Shown: one piece after another, positions 1-8,694 of the stretch
How positions within the stretch are numbered: the stretch's first letter is position 1
Layout: each line of letters begins with the position of its first letter
Source: HK1 sp965220535
Lineage (GTDB): Bacteria; Pseudomonadota; Gammaproteobacteria; HK1
Reading direction: 5' to 3'
DNA length: 64,000 bases
Assembly (NCBI GenBank): GCA_965220535.1
Contig: OZ244833.1
Coordinates: forward strand, 3,906,001 to 3,970,000
Position numbers and translations under genes: made by a program
The notes under the pieces: generated by a model
What the model was told of the DNA's origin: nothing
Database searches by the model: none
What the model saw: the letters and a program-made list of their open reading frames with translations, nothing else

Positions 1-228
1 GGATTTTCGGAATCGATGATCCAGTCAGGAACAAATCGATGCGGATTGAGTCAAAGAAGATAAGAACCGGGAATATCGGCCAACCCGGCTGGACAGATTC
101 GAACGGCACTTTGATCGAGCGTTCATACGCCGATTCCGCGAGCATTTGTCGCGAGCGATGCCGGCAAATAGACGTTGGAGCGACCATGACCAGAGAAGAA
201 CTGTTGGAGCGTCTGCAATCCATTCCCC
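1..228 (+). other. Left-edge remnant, possibly the start of an AlbA-type gene cut by IS3
   Basis: An open frame runs to a stop at 234-236. An ATG at 186 starts MTREELLERLQSI, which resembles the first residues of AlbA/Schlafen-type ATP-binding proteins. Homology to the IS3 left end begins at about 229 and would cut such a gene after roughly 14 codons. The match is only about a dozen residues long, so this is a weak call. Nothing else recognisable is seen here. Confidence 0.2.
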
Positions 229-432
229 CGCCCTAGAGTTATTCGAGACGATCATTAGGACCTGATCTGATGGGATAACGGAGGAAGCTCACGATGAAAA
301 AAGAGCATGCCAAGCACGCAGGAACCAAAGCCGCGAAGACGTCGCCTGGAGAGGGTCGGTCTTCGACCGGGAAGCGACGAATGACAGCCTCGCGTAAGCG
401 GGAGGCTGTGATGCAGTTGATGAGGGACGAGC
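229..432 (+). mobile_element. IS3-family left-end remnant with the 5-prime part of orfA
   Basis: The stretch from CGCCCTAGAGTTATTCGAG at 229 through the ATG at 294 to about 430 is clearly related to 24447-24650 and, for its first part, to 17986-18060 and the complement of 41400-41462. The terminal motif matches, as an inverted repeat, the right-end motif at 18623-18644 and 40195-40217. The encoded KRRMTASRKREAV segment is the N-terminal helix-turn-helix region of an IS3 OrfA. The rest of the element is missing; homology stops abruptly near 430, where HamA-like sequence begins. This remnant supplies the ribosome site and first codons of the next gene. Confidence 0.75.
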
Positions 433-1295
433 CGACCCTGTCCTTGGAAAAAAAGCGATGTATTCGTTGGATGACTATTTCTTCGGGCAAAGAGTGCTAT
501 AGCCTCGGTGCACCTCCTTGCAAAGGCAGCGGTCGGCAATGGACGAAGAAAGAGCTGGACGAGGCTTTGGAAGGGGAGGTGTCCTCTTTGCTCTTCGATG
601 ATGCGGGAAGAGCCGAACTAGAAGATCTCCTTACGGACATCGGTGCAACCGATTTCGAGAGGGAGACTTTTTCGGATATTGTTGCCGGGGATGAGCCCGG
701 ACCCGGTGACATCAAGAGTTGGAGCGTCGGCGAGGCAATCGCCGAAGCCTATCTAATGGAGCATAGGCGTTGTATTTTTCCTTGGCCGATCGGTCGGGAC
801 GAGCGCAAGAAAGGCTCGAGTCTGCCCGGTGCCGATTTGGTGGGGATCAAGTGCGATGACCGCGGCGATCGTTTCGTCTTCGGCGAGGTCAAGACTTCCA
901 CGCAAGCCAAATATCCTCCCGGTGTCGTTGATGGTCGTAGCGGACTTGCACAACAAATCGAGGATATTCGCGATAAAAAGAGTATCCGAGATCGTCTTTT
1001 CATATATCTTGGCCGCCGGGCGAAGGGAGCGGACTGGAAGGAGCGTTATCTAGCCGCGGCTAGGCGTTATCTGAAAGACAATCGCGATGTTCATCTCTTC
1101 GGTGTCTTGGTGCGTGATGTCGCACCGGATGAGAGGGATATTCGCGCTCGCGTGGACAAGTTGGGAAAGAACTGTCCTATCAGTACTGAAATAGATCTGC
1201 TCGCTATCTACTTGCCACCGGACTCGATCGATGGTCTTGGATCCAAGGTTTCGGCGATGCGAGCGATGCGGAAGCGGAAAGGGGATAGGACGTGA
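294..1295 (+). CDS. Hachiman HamA-like (DUF1837-type) nuclease with IS3-derived N-terminus
   Basis: The 333-aa frame is a chimera. About the first 45 residues are IS3 OrfA and the remainder is a HamA-like effector. Candidate PD-(D/E)xK nuclease residues are visible: E148 in GEAIAEAYL, D181 in PGADLVG and E198/K200 in FGEVKTS. HamA proteins are nucleases held in check by the helicase HamB until phage or damaged DNA is sensed, and the next gene is a HamB-like helicase starting inside this stop codon, which supports the pair. The IS start (GGAGG before ATG 294) gives an uninterrupted frame; an in-frame ATG at 471 inside non-IS sequence may be the ancestral start. Family assignment is from motifs and gene order only; another DUF1837-like nuclease is possible. 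Confidence 0.62.
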   Translation: MKKEHAKHAGTKAAKTSPGEGRSSTGKRRMTASRKREAVMQLMRDEPTLSLEKKRCIRWMTISSGKECYSLGAPPCKGSGRQWTKKELDEALEGEVSSLLFDDAGRAELEDLLTDIGATDFERETFSDIVAGDEPGPGDIKSWSVGEAIAEAYLMEHRRCIFPWPIGRDERKKGSSLPGADLVGIKCDDRGDRFVFGEVKTSTQAKYPPGVVDGRSGLAQQIEDIRDKKSIRDRLFIYLGRRAKGADWKERYLAAARRYLKDNRDVHLFGVLVRDVAPDERDIRARVDKLGKNCPISTEIDLLAIYLPPDSIDGLGSKVSAMRAMRKRKGDRT

Positions 1296-4200
1296 TCGTT
1301 TTCGATGCCGATCTTGAGGATATTCAAGCCCATTGGGCCATCGCTTCGATCAGCGATGAAGATCGCAAGCGCGCTTTCAAACTGGCTGAAGAACGTTTGG
1401 CGAGTCGGGTTGTCGGGCACGAGATCGAATTCGAATTCCAAGGGAGTGAAGCGAACGATAGGAAAGAAGAAGACGATAGGCTCCTAGAGCGTGTTGCCCT
1501 CGCTTATGAAGTGGCGGCCACCGAAGGTCTTGATGCTTTGAGTCGTTCCGACAGCGAAGACGATTCAGCAAGGAAGTGTTCCATCGTTTCTTCCCATAAG
1601 ATTTTCGATCTTCGGCGGTTGGCAGAGATACCGAAAGATGCGGACGAGCGCATTTTTCATGTTTTGCAGATTTCCGCTTTTGCTTATTGCGGAGATCGAG
1701 GATCCGATTTACGACGATGGTTCGAAGAGAATCCTTCCGCGGTAGAGCTTCCCACGGTAGCCGATGCACCATGGGATCGTCGCCTTCTCTATCGACTATT
1801 TGACTGCTGGATCCGGTTGCTGCGTAAGAAGGGATGGGATGATTTGGATCGGATACGAGAGATCATCGCCGACTTGCGAAAAGATCAGAAGCTATACGAG
1901 AAGGAATATCTTGCCGGCGATTCCAAGTCGGAGACTCGGATAGAGGCGCTACGACTGATCTCTCTATATCACTGGGCGAAAGCGACCGAGATCCTCGCCG
2001 AATATATGTTGCAGGGACAGCCCTTGACAGTCTTCAGCGAGATGAATCGACATTTCGAATCTAGCATCAAGGCGGCGACTGCAACGGGTGATATACAACA
2101 CGAAATGATTCTTTGTTGGTTGCATGCCGTCGGCAGAACCATGGTCACGAATTCCTTGTGGTGGGCAACCCGAACCGTCAACTCCAAGGCTTCCGAATTC
2201 GTCAAAGCGTTGATCAAAAACGAGCATCGAGCGATGTTCGAGTTGTTGCCTCCGCAACGTGCGGCCCTGCTCGAACAAGGTCTTCTCGATCAAGCCAAGA
2301 CTGCGATCGTGATCGATATGCCGACCTCCAGCGGCAAGACCTTGTTGGCACAGTTTCGTATCCTTCAGGCTTTGAATCAATTTCAGGCCGATGGTGGGTG
2401 GGTCGCTTATGTTGCACCCACGAAGTCGCTTGCCGCGCAGATTACAAGGCGACTTCGCCGTGATTTCGAGCCTGTGGGGTTGCGGGTCGAGCAGTTGAGC
2501 GGTGCGATAGAAGTCGATGCTCTTGAAGAAGATATTCTAAAGGATGATACAGAGGAGTCATTCGATGTTCTCGTGGCGACACCGGAGAAACTTTCATTGG
2601 TGATCCGCAATAAGAGAATCGATCGACCGCTCTCTTTGGTCGTCATGGACGAGGCCCATAATATCGAAAACGAGGAAAGAGGTCTTCGTATAGAACTCCT
2701 CTTGGCAACAATCAAAGGGGATTGTCCACAAGCCAATTTTCTTTTGTTGATGCCCTATGTTGAAAAGAGCGAGACGCTGGCGCGTTGGTTGGCGCAGGAT
2801 ATCGATGCCGGCAAGGCCATCAGTTTGAATACTGCCGCTTGGAAGCCCAATGAAAGAATTATCGGCTTGTATCGAGCCGTTGCCGACAATAGCGAACGTG
2901 CCGGGTGGAGGCTTGAATACGAAACTCTGACCGCCACCGGAAAGGCCATGGATTTGCAGGGTATTCATCAAGCAGGTAACTGCAAGCCGATCGATGTACC
3001 TAAAAGCAAGGTGCTGACGAATAAGAAGCAAGCAGGGCTAGGGCTGCAAACCGCGGCGATGGCCACCGCTATGTCATCGCGTGGTACGAGTATTGCCGTC
3101 GCTAACACAATAGGTACGGTCTGGAATATGGCTCGTCGTGCGGCTAGAAGTATCGATAAATCTCGCGATATTCCAGACGATGTGCGATTGGTCCAAGGCT
3201 TTCTCGAAGCCGAGTTCGGCCCGAGCTTCGAGTTGATCGAGATGCTTGATAGCGGAGTCGGCGTTCATCATGCCGGACTTTCCGATGAAGTACGGGCATT
3301 GATGGAGTGGTTGGCGGAGTCGAATCATCTTCGTGTTCTATGTGCGACGTCGACTATAGCTCAAGGGATCAATTTTCCGGTATCGTCTGTTTTCCTCTCG
3401 TCTCGTTCTGTTTCTCAGGGAAAGCGGAGCGTAGATATCTCTCCTCGAGATTTTTTGAATCTTGTCGGTCGTGCTGGAAGGATCGGACATGATAGTGTCG
3501 GGGTTGTCGGGATTGCCGAGGGTAAGGATCCAAGCGCGAAAATCGAGTTCGTCAGTAGGAATACCGGAGGCTTGGCATCTAGGTTGATCACGCTTTTGAA
3601 CGAACTCGAAGCGCAGGGGAAGATCGGCGAATTGGAAACAGTTCTTTATAGGGATCAGTGGGAGGACTTTCGTTGTTATATCGCCCATCTTTTGGCGCAG
3701 AAGAAGGATCTCGATGCGGTGCTTGCTGAATCCGAATCTGTTCTGCGACAGACTTATGGCTATATGACATTGCGCAACGATCCCTCACAGCGCGACAAGG
3801 CCGACCTCTTGCTGGAAGCGACGAAAGCCTATGCCTGCAAATTGGATGCGAATCGAGGGGTGGTTGCCCTTGCGGATTCCACCGGTTTTTCCCCGGAGGG
3901 TGTGCAAAAGGCGATGGGAGAAATTCGTAGTCTTAAACGGAAATTGAGGCCGGATGACTGGGCTCCGGAGAACCTGTTCGAAAAGACCGGACGCATGGCG
4001 GACCTCTTCGGAATCATGCTGAAACTTCCTCGAATCGATCAGCCTCTGAAAGATATTGCCGGTACTGGAGACGAGCATATTCGTTTATCCAATATCACCC
4101 GGGACTGGGTCAATGGCGCAAGTCTACAGGCTATCGCCAAGGCTTATTTTTCCAAGGATACCAAGAGGAAGGAAACGGATTCTCTCACCGATGCCTGCAA

Positions 4201-4582
4201 AGCGATTTACCGGACGATCGTCAATAACGGAACATGGGGCGTATCGGCGTTGAGCCTCTTGTCGGGGATGGATTTCGATGGGATGAGCGAAACGGAGCGT
4301 CGTCGAATTAACACCCTACCGGCGATGATCTATCATGGTGTTCGCACGGAGGAGGCGGTTCTGATGCGGATGAATTCCGTACCTCGCAGTGTCGCCGAGG
4401 CTCTCGGATCTCTTTACAAAGAGCGTAGCGATGGCGATGAAAGTCGCCGCTCCGTCGGCAAAGTGCGCCGTTTCCTCAAGGGTATTCCGACGACGGATTG
4501 GGATGCGGTAAAGCCTGCCAATACCGCTTTGAGCGGAGAAGGGTATCGCAAAGTATGGGAGGTTCTATCGGGTGAGTCCTGA
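1292..4582 (+). CDS. Hachiman HamB-like superfamily 2 helicase
   Basis: This 1096-aa protein starts at GTG 1292, overlapping the upstream TGA in a GTGA arrangement typical of translational coupling. Residues 1-320 are a family-specific, mostly helical N-terminal region. The helicase core follows: motif I DMPTSSGKT at about 342-350, DEAH at 453-456, and a motif VI-like NLVGRAGRIG near 722-731. The arrangement is Ski2/DEAH-like. In Hachiman the helicase scans DNA ends or single-stranded DNA and releases HamA. All core motifs are present and no frameshift is seen, so the pair could be active. The call as HamB rests on its coupling to a PD-(D/E)xK partner; a stand-alone Ski2-like helicase is the alternative. 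Confidence 0.62.
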   Translation: MIVFDADLEDIQAHWAIASISDEDRKRAFKLAEERLASRVVGHEIEFEFQGSEANDRKEEDDRLLERVALAYEVAATEGLDALSRSDSEDDSARKCSIVSSHKIFDLRRLAEIPKDADERIFHVLQISAFAYCGDRGSDLRRWFEENPSAVELPTVADAPWDRRLLYRLFDCWIRLLRKKGWDDLDRIREIIADLRKDQKLYEKEYLAGDSKSETRIEALRLISLYHWAKATEILAEYMLQGQPLTVFSEMNRHFESSIKAATATGDIQHEMILCWLHAVGRTMVTNSLWWATRTVNSKASEFVKALIKNEHRAMFELLPPQRAALLEQGLLDQAKTAIVIDMPTSSGKTLLAQFRILQALNQFQADGGWVAYVAPTKSLAAQITRRLRRDFEPVGLRVEQLSGAIEVDALEEDILKDDTEESFDVLVATPEKLSLVIRNKRIDRPLSLVVMDEAHNIENEERGLRIELLLATIKGDCPQANFLLLMPYVEKSETLARWLAQDIDAGKAISLNTAAWKPNERIIGLYRAVADNSERAGWRLEYETLTATGKAMDLQGIHQAGNCKPIDVPKSKVLTNKKQAGLGLQTAAMATAMSSRGTSIAVANTIGTVWNMARRAARSIDKSRDIPDDVRLVQGFLEAEFGPSFELIEMLDSGVGVHHAGLSDEVRALMEWLAESNHLRVLCATSTIAQGINFPVSSVFLSSRSVSQGKRSVDISPRDFLNLVGRAGRIGHDSVGVVGIAEGKDPSAKIEFVSRNTGGLASRLITLLNELEAQGKIGELETVLYRDQWEDFRCYIAHLLAQKKDLDAVLAESESVLRQTYGYMTLRNDPSQRDKADLLLEATKAYACKLDANRGVVALADSTGFSPEGVQKAMGEIRSLKRKLRPDDWAPENLFEKTGRMADLFGIMLKLPRIDQPLKDIAGTGDEHIRLSNITRDWVNGASLQAIAKAYFSKDTKRKETDSLTDACKAIYRTIVNNGTWGVSALSLLSGMDFDGMSETERRRINTLPAMIYHGVRTEEAVLMRMNSVPRSVAEALGSLYKERSDGDESRRSVGKVRRFLKGIPTTDWDAVKPANTALSGEGYRKVWEVLSGES

Positions 4583-4731
4583 TAGCGGAGAATAGATGGT
4601 ATCGGATCCCTTTTCCTTTATGATAGAAGGGCGTATTCTACGGAAGACTTGCGTTTTTTTGTCTTCGGGTACGGATTTTTCCGAGTCATGAGTAAGGTCC
4701 AGGATTTCGAGAGGAGCGCAACACCCGTTGT

Positions 4732-5622
4732 TTGCAATATGCACCCTATTTGGATTATCGCCCTTTGAAAACGACCGCCGAGGGCGATCCCGATCTCGCT
4801 TCGATCCTCGGTAGTCCGCAATGCGCGTGGGTCGATTCCGATATAGAAGATCAAGCGAAGGAGTATGCGATCGAAAAGGTCGCTCCCGAGCATTTGAAAG
4901 AAATCAAGGGAGCGAGGCAAAGTCTGATCGACAAGACCAGGGCCGAGGTCAAAGATCGACTGACGAAAGAGATCAGCCATTGGGATCGACGGGCCGCCGA
5001 ACTCGAAGACAAGGAGCGATCGGGCATCGAAGGCAAAGGTGCCCGGCTCAATGCGAGCATGGCGCGGCGCCATGCCGACGACTTCCGCGAGCGACAATCG
5101 AAGCGACTCGTCGAACTCGATCTCCAAGAGCGGATGACGGCATCGCCTCCGGTCATTTCGGGCGGCGCCCTCGTGATCCCGCAAGGGCTGCTGAACGATC
5201 TGCGGGGCATCGATCCCTCTCCCATCCCCGAGCGATCGAGCCCGGACACCCAAGAATCGGCGGCTCGGGCTCGAGAAATCACGATGCAAGCCGAGATATT
5301 TCTCGGGTTCGAGCCGACCGACAGGGAGTTCGAGAAATTGGGCTACGATATCGAGAGCAAGATGCCCGACGGACGGCTCAGGTTCATCGAGGTCAAAGGG
5401 CGGAAAAGCGGGGCGGACACGATTACCGTGACGCGCAACGAGATCCTCTATTCGCTCAACAAGCCGGATGATTACATCCTTTCCATCGTCGAGTTCTTCG
5501 ATGACGGCGGGCATAAGGTGCACTATGTGCGCAGGCCCTTCCAAAAGGAGCCGGATTTCGGAGTGACGAGCGTCAACTACAAAACCGCGGATCTGCTGGC
5601 GCGGGCGCAACCGCCTTCATAA
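4732..5622 (+). pseudogene. C-terminal stump of a DUF3883 SNF2-type helicase
   Basis: The 296-aa frame (TTG 4732; an in-frame stop lies at 4693) has no helicase motifs. It begins with a charged helical segment (about residues 45-140) and ends with a DUF3883 domain, including FIEVKGRKSGADTITVTRNE near 215-235. From memory of the family, both parts match the C-terminus of large helicases that accompany DUF1156 methyltransferases and DUF499 ATPases in anti-phage loci, where DUF3883 is a nuclease-like tail. The simplest reading is that the N-terminal helicase domains were deleted when the HamAB-like block arrived. It lies 8 bp before the methyltransferase. Whether the stump is translated is unclear; DUF3883 proteins do also occur alone. 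Confidence 0.6.
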
Positions 5623-5630
5623 CCCTCACT

Positions 5631-8600
5631 TTGGGACTCCTTTTCGATATGCGTACGAGAAAAAAACTGATCGAGGTCGCGCTGCCTTTGGCGGCGATCA
5701 ATGAGGCTTCGGTACACGAGAAGATGCCGGGTATTGGTCCGCATCCTAGAGGGTTGCATCTTTGGTGGGCGCGTCGACCGATGTGCGCAGCGCGAGCGAT
5801 GCTCTTCTCGCAGCTGGTGGATGATCCATGCGAATATGAGGATGAACTGCTGGCGAATAGCGATAAAAAACGAGCGGCGGAATATGAACTGAAGAAGAGA
5901 TTGGAAGACTTCAAGAAAAGGCAGGCGAATACTGAGGGGGACGAAACTTTACTATCTCCGAGCCTTGAAAAGCCGACATTGGAAAAGGTGATCACGGAGA
6001 TCGAGCGCGAACGGCTCTTCGGCATCATCGAGAAGATGGTTCTTTGGAAAGACCCCGATTTCGAGAGGACCATTGAAAAGGCCCAAGAAGAAATCCGACA
6101 TAGTTGGCGGCGAACCTGCGCGGACAATACGGATCATCCGCGGGCGAAAGAAATATTCGATCCCGAAAAACTACCCGCCTTTCACGATCCTTTCGCCGGC
6201 GGCGGTACCTTGCCGCTGGAGGCCTCCCGCTTGGGCCTGGAAAGTCATGCCGGGGATTTGAACCCGGTGGCGGTGCTGATCAACAAGGCGATGATCGAAA
6301 TCCCCCCGAAATTTGCGAATCGTCCCCCGGTTAATCCAGTTTCCCGGGCCGATAAAGAATTGATCGACCACGAATGGAAAGGGATGGATGGAATCGCCGA
6401 GGACATCGTCCATTACAGCCGGTGGATACGGGACGAGATGGAAAAGCGTATCGGTCACCATTATCCGAAGGTCGTGATCAGTGCCGATATGGTCGAGAAA
6501 AGACCGGATCTGAAGTGCTATCTGGGGCATGATCTTCCGGTCATCGCTTGGCTTTGGGTGCGTACCGTCAAAAGCCCCAATCCTGCCTTTGCCGAAGTGG
6601 ATGTACCCTTGTCGTCCAACTTCATGCTCTCAGCCAAGGCGGGAAAGGAGGCATATATTGAGCCTGTGATAGAAGGTGACCGTTATCGATTCACGGTGAA
6701 GGTTGGCAGTCCTGTCGATATGGAGAGTAAAAGGAAAGGGACCAAGATTGGAAAGGCGAAATTCCGATGCTTGATGTCCGGGGTGCCGATGGAAAGTGAA
6801 TATATCCGAGGTGAGTTCAAGGCGAAAAGATCCGGGGCGAGACTGATGGCAATCGTTGTGGATGGAAGCCCTGGTCGTGTCTATTTGGATCCGATACCGG
6901 AGCATGAAAAAGCGGCCCTTGAAGCAGAGCCGACTTGGAAGCCGGAAGAGGAAATGGGTCGGAAATTCAGCGATTTACGCGGCTATGGAATCTCTTATTG
7001 GCATGAGCTTTTTACTCATCGACAGATTTTAGCGTTGACCACACTTTCGGATTTAATTGGTGAAGCGAAAGAGAATATTTATAAAGACATGCTGTCGGCG
7101 GGTTTTATAAATGATGAAAAATCGCTACGAGAAGGCGACGTCGGTAGAAAATTTTATGCCGATGCGATCAGTATTTATCTCGCTTTTATTCTGGATCGTT
7201 GCACCGATTTTTCGAATGCCTGTACCCGTTGGCAAGTAGACATTCAGAAATCTATGAATGTCTTCAGCAAGCAAGCTATTCCGATGGTTTGGGACTTCCC
7301 CGAAGTGGCTATCTTGAACGATACTGTCGGTGGAGTTATACCAGTCTCGAGTTTTATTGCAAAGTGCAGTAAAGAGATTTCTGCGGGGGGGGGGGGGGGG
7401 GGTATGCTGATCAGCAAGATGCAGCATTAAGTGAGCGATCAAAAGACAAGGTTGTTTCCACAGATCCTCCTTATTACGATAATATTGCCTACGCCGAACT
7501 TTCCGATTTCTTCTATATTTGGTTACGCCGCTCGGTAGGGTTGATCTATTCCGATCTCTTTTCCACTCTTGTTTCCCCTAAGGCCGATGAGCTTATTGCC
7601 AGTCGCCATATGCATGGCGGCAAGAAAGAAGCAGAGAGATTTTTCCTTGAAGGCATGACACAAGTCATGCACCGACTTTCCAAGCAATCTCATCCGGCTT
7701 TTCCTTTAACTATCTATTACGCCTTCAAACAGCAAGATAGTAAGGGCGAGAGCGATAAAGCTAGCACCGGCTGGGAAACTTTTCTCGATGCAGTGATTCG
7801 TGCAGGTTTTTCGATCACTGGCACATGGCCGATACGTAGTGAGCAGGCATCTCGAACTATCTCCATAGGCACCAATGCTTTGGCCTCCAGCATCGTCCTC
7901 GTTTGCCGTCGACGCTCGGAAAAAGCCTCTGTCGCCACAAGTCGCGAATTCCTTTCTCAGCTGAAGGTCAAACTCCCGCCAGCTTTGATGGACTTGCAGC
8001 GCGGCAATATCGCGCCGGTCGATTTGGCGCAGGCGATGATCGGTCCTGGAATGGCGGTTTATACCAGATATGCAAAAGTCATCGACGCCGAAGGAGAGAA
8101 ACTCACTGTTCGCGATGCACTGAATTCGATCAACCGAATTCTGGATGAAATTCTGGCGGAACAAGAAGGTGATTTCGATGCCGAGAGCCGTTGGGCTTTG
8201 GTCTGGTTTGAGGAAACCGGCTTCGATGAAGTGGATTACGGAGAAGCAGATTTGCTCTCGAAAGCCAAAGGCACTTCGCCCCAAGTCTTAGTCAAATCTG
8301 AAATCATCTGCTTGGTTGGTGGCGGCAAGGTTCGACTCCTCAAACCGAGCGAGTTGCAGCAAGAACCACAGCCAGGTGCCCGTTCGACCGTTTGGAAGAC
8401 CCTGCATTACCTGCTGCAAGTATTCCAAGCCGGGGGAGAGACCGCGGCCGCCGAAGCATTCAGCAAGCTCGGGGCATCGGTAGAAAGCGCCCGCGAGCTG
8501 TGTTATCGACTCTATAACCTATGCGAGAGCAAAAAACGCGACGCCGAGGCACGTCCCTATAACGAATTGGTTCGAAGTTGGCCCGAGATCCAAAGACTTG

Positions 8601-8671
8601 CACGCGAGAAGTCGAGGATCGAGCCCGGCCAGACTGACCTCGGCCTCGACCCCTCTTCCGACACTGAATAA
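5631..8671 (+). CDS. DUF1156 DNA methyltransferase, interrupted by a poly-G tract (OFF phase)
   Basis: Two frames form one gene of about 1013 codons. The first (5631-7430) carries the DUF1156 N-terminus (LPLAAINEASVHEK, HPRGLHLWWARRP) and AdoMet-binding motif I DPFAGGGTLPLEA at about residues 186-198. Eighteen consecutive G at 7385-7402 are followed by a stop at 7428-7430. Reading resumes in another frame at 7403 and gives the catalytic motif DPPYYDNIAYAELS at 7463, continuing to 8671. One extra G, or two fewer, joins the frames, so this genome copy is OFF and lacks the DPPY motif. The product would be an adenine- or cytosine-N4-type methyltransferase marking self DNA for the DUF499 system. 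A homopolymer sequencing error is the main alternative. Confidence 0.8.
7385..7402. repeat. 18-nt poly-G tract, probable phase-variation switch
   Basis: Eighteen G residues lie inside the methyltransferase reading frame, between AdoMet motif I and the DPPY motif. Tract lengths congruent to 1 modulo 3 (16, 19) would give full-length protein; 18 gives a truncated product ending at 7430. Slipped-strand mispairing at such tracts is the known mechanism for phase-variable type III methyltransferases. Confidence 0.85.
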
Positions 8672-8694
8672 AGAATCGACCCGCGGAGAAAACC

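Noticed and set aside
4618..5610. 330-aa minus-strand frame
   Set aside because: It is opposite the DUF3883 stump, whose plus-strand residues match a known family; the minus frame matches nothing.
7541..8671. Separate gene starting at 7541
   Set aside because: The frame is open back to the poly-G tract and encodes the DPPY motif of the methyltransferase upstream of 7541, so it is the second half of one gene.
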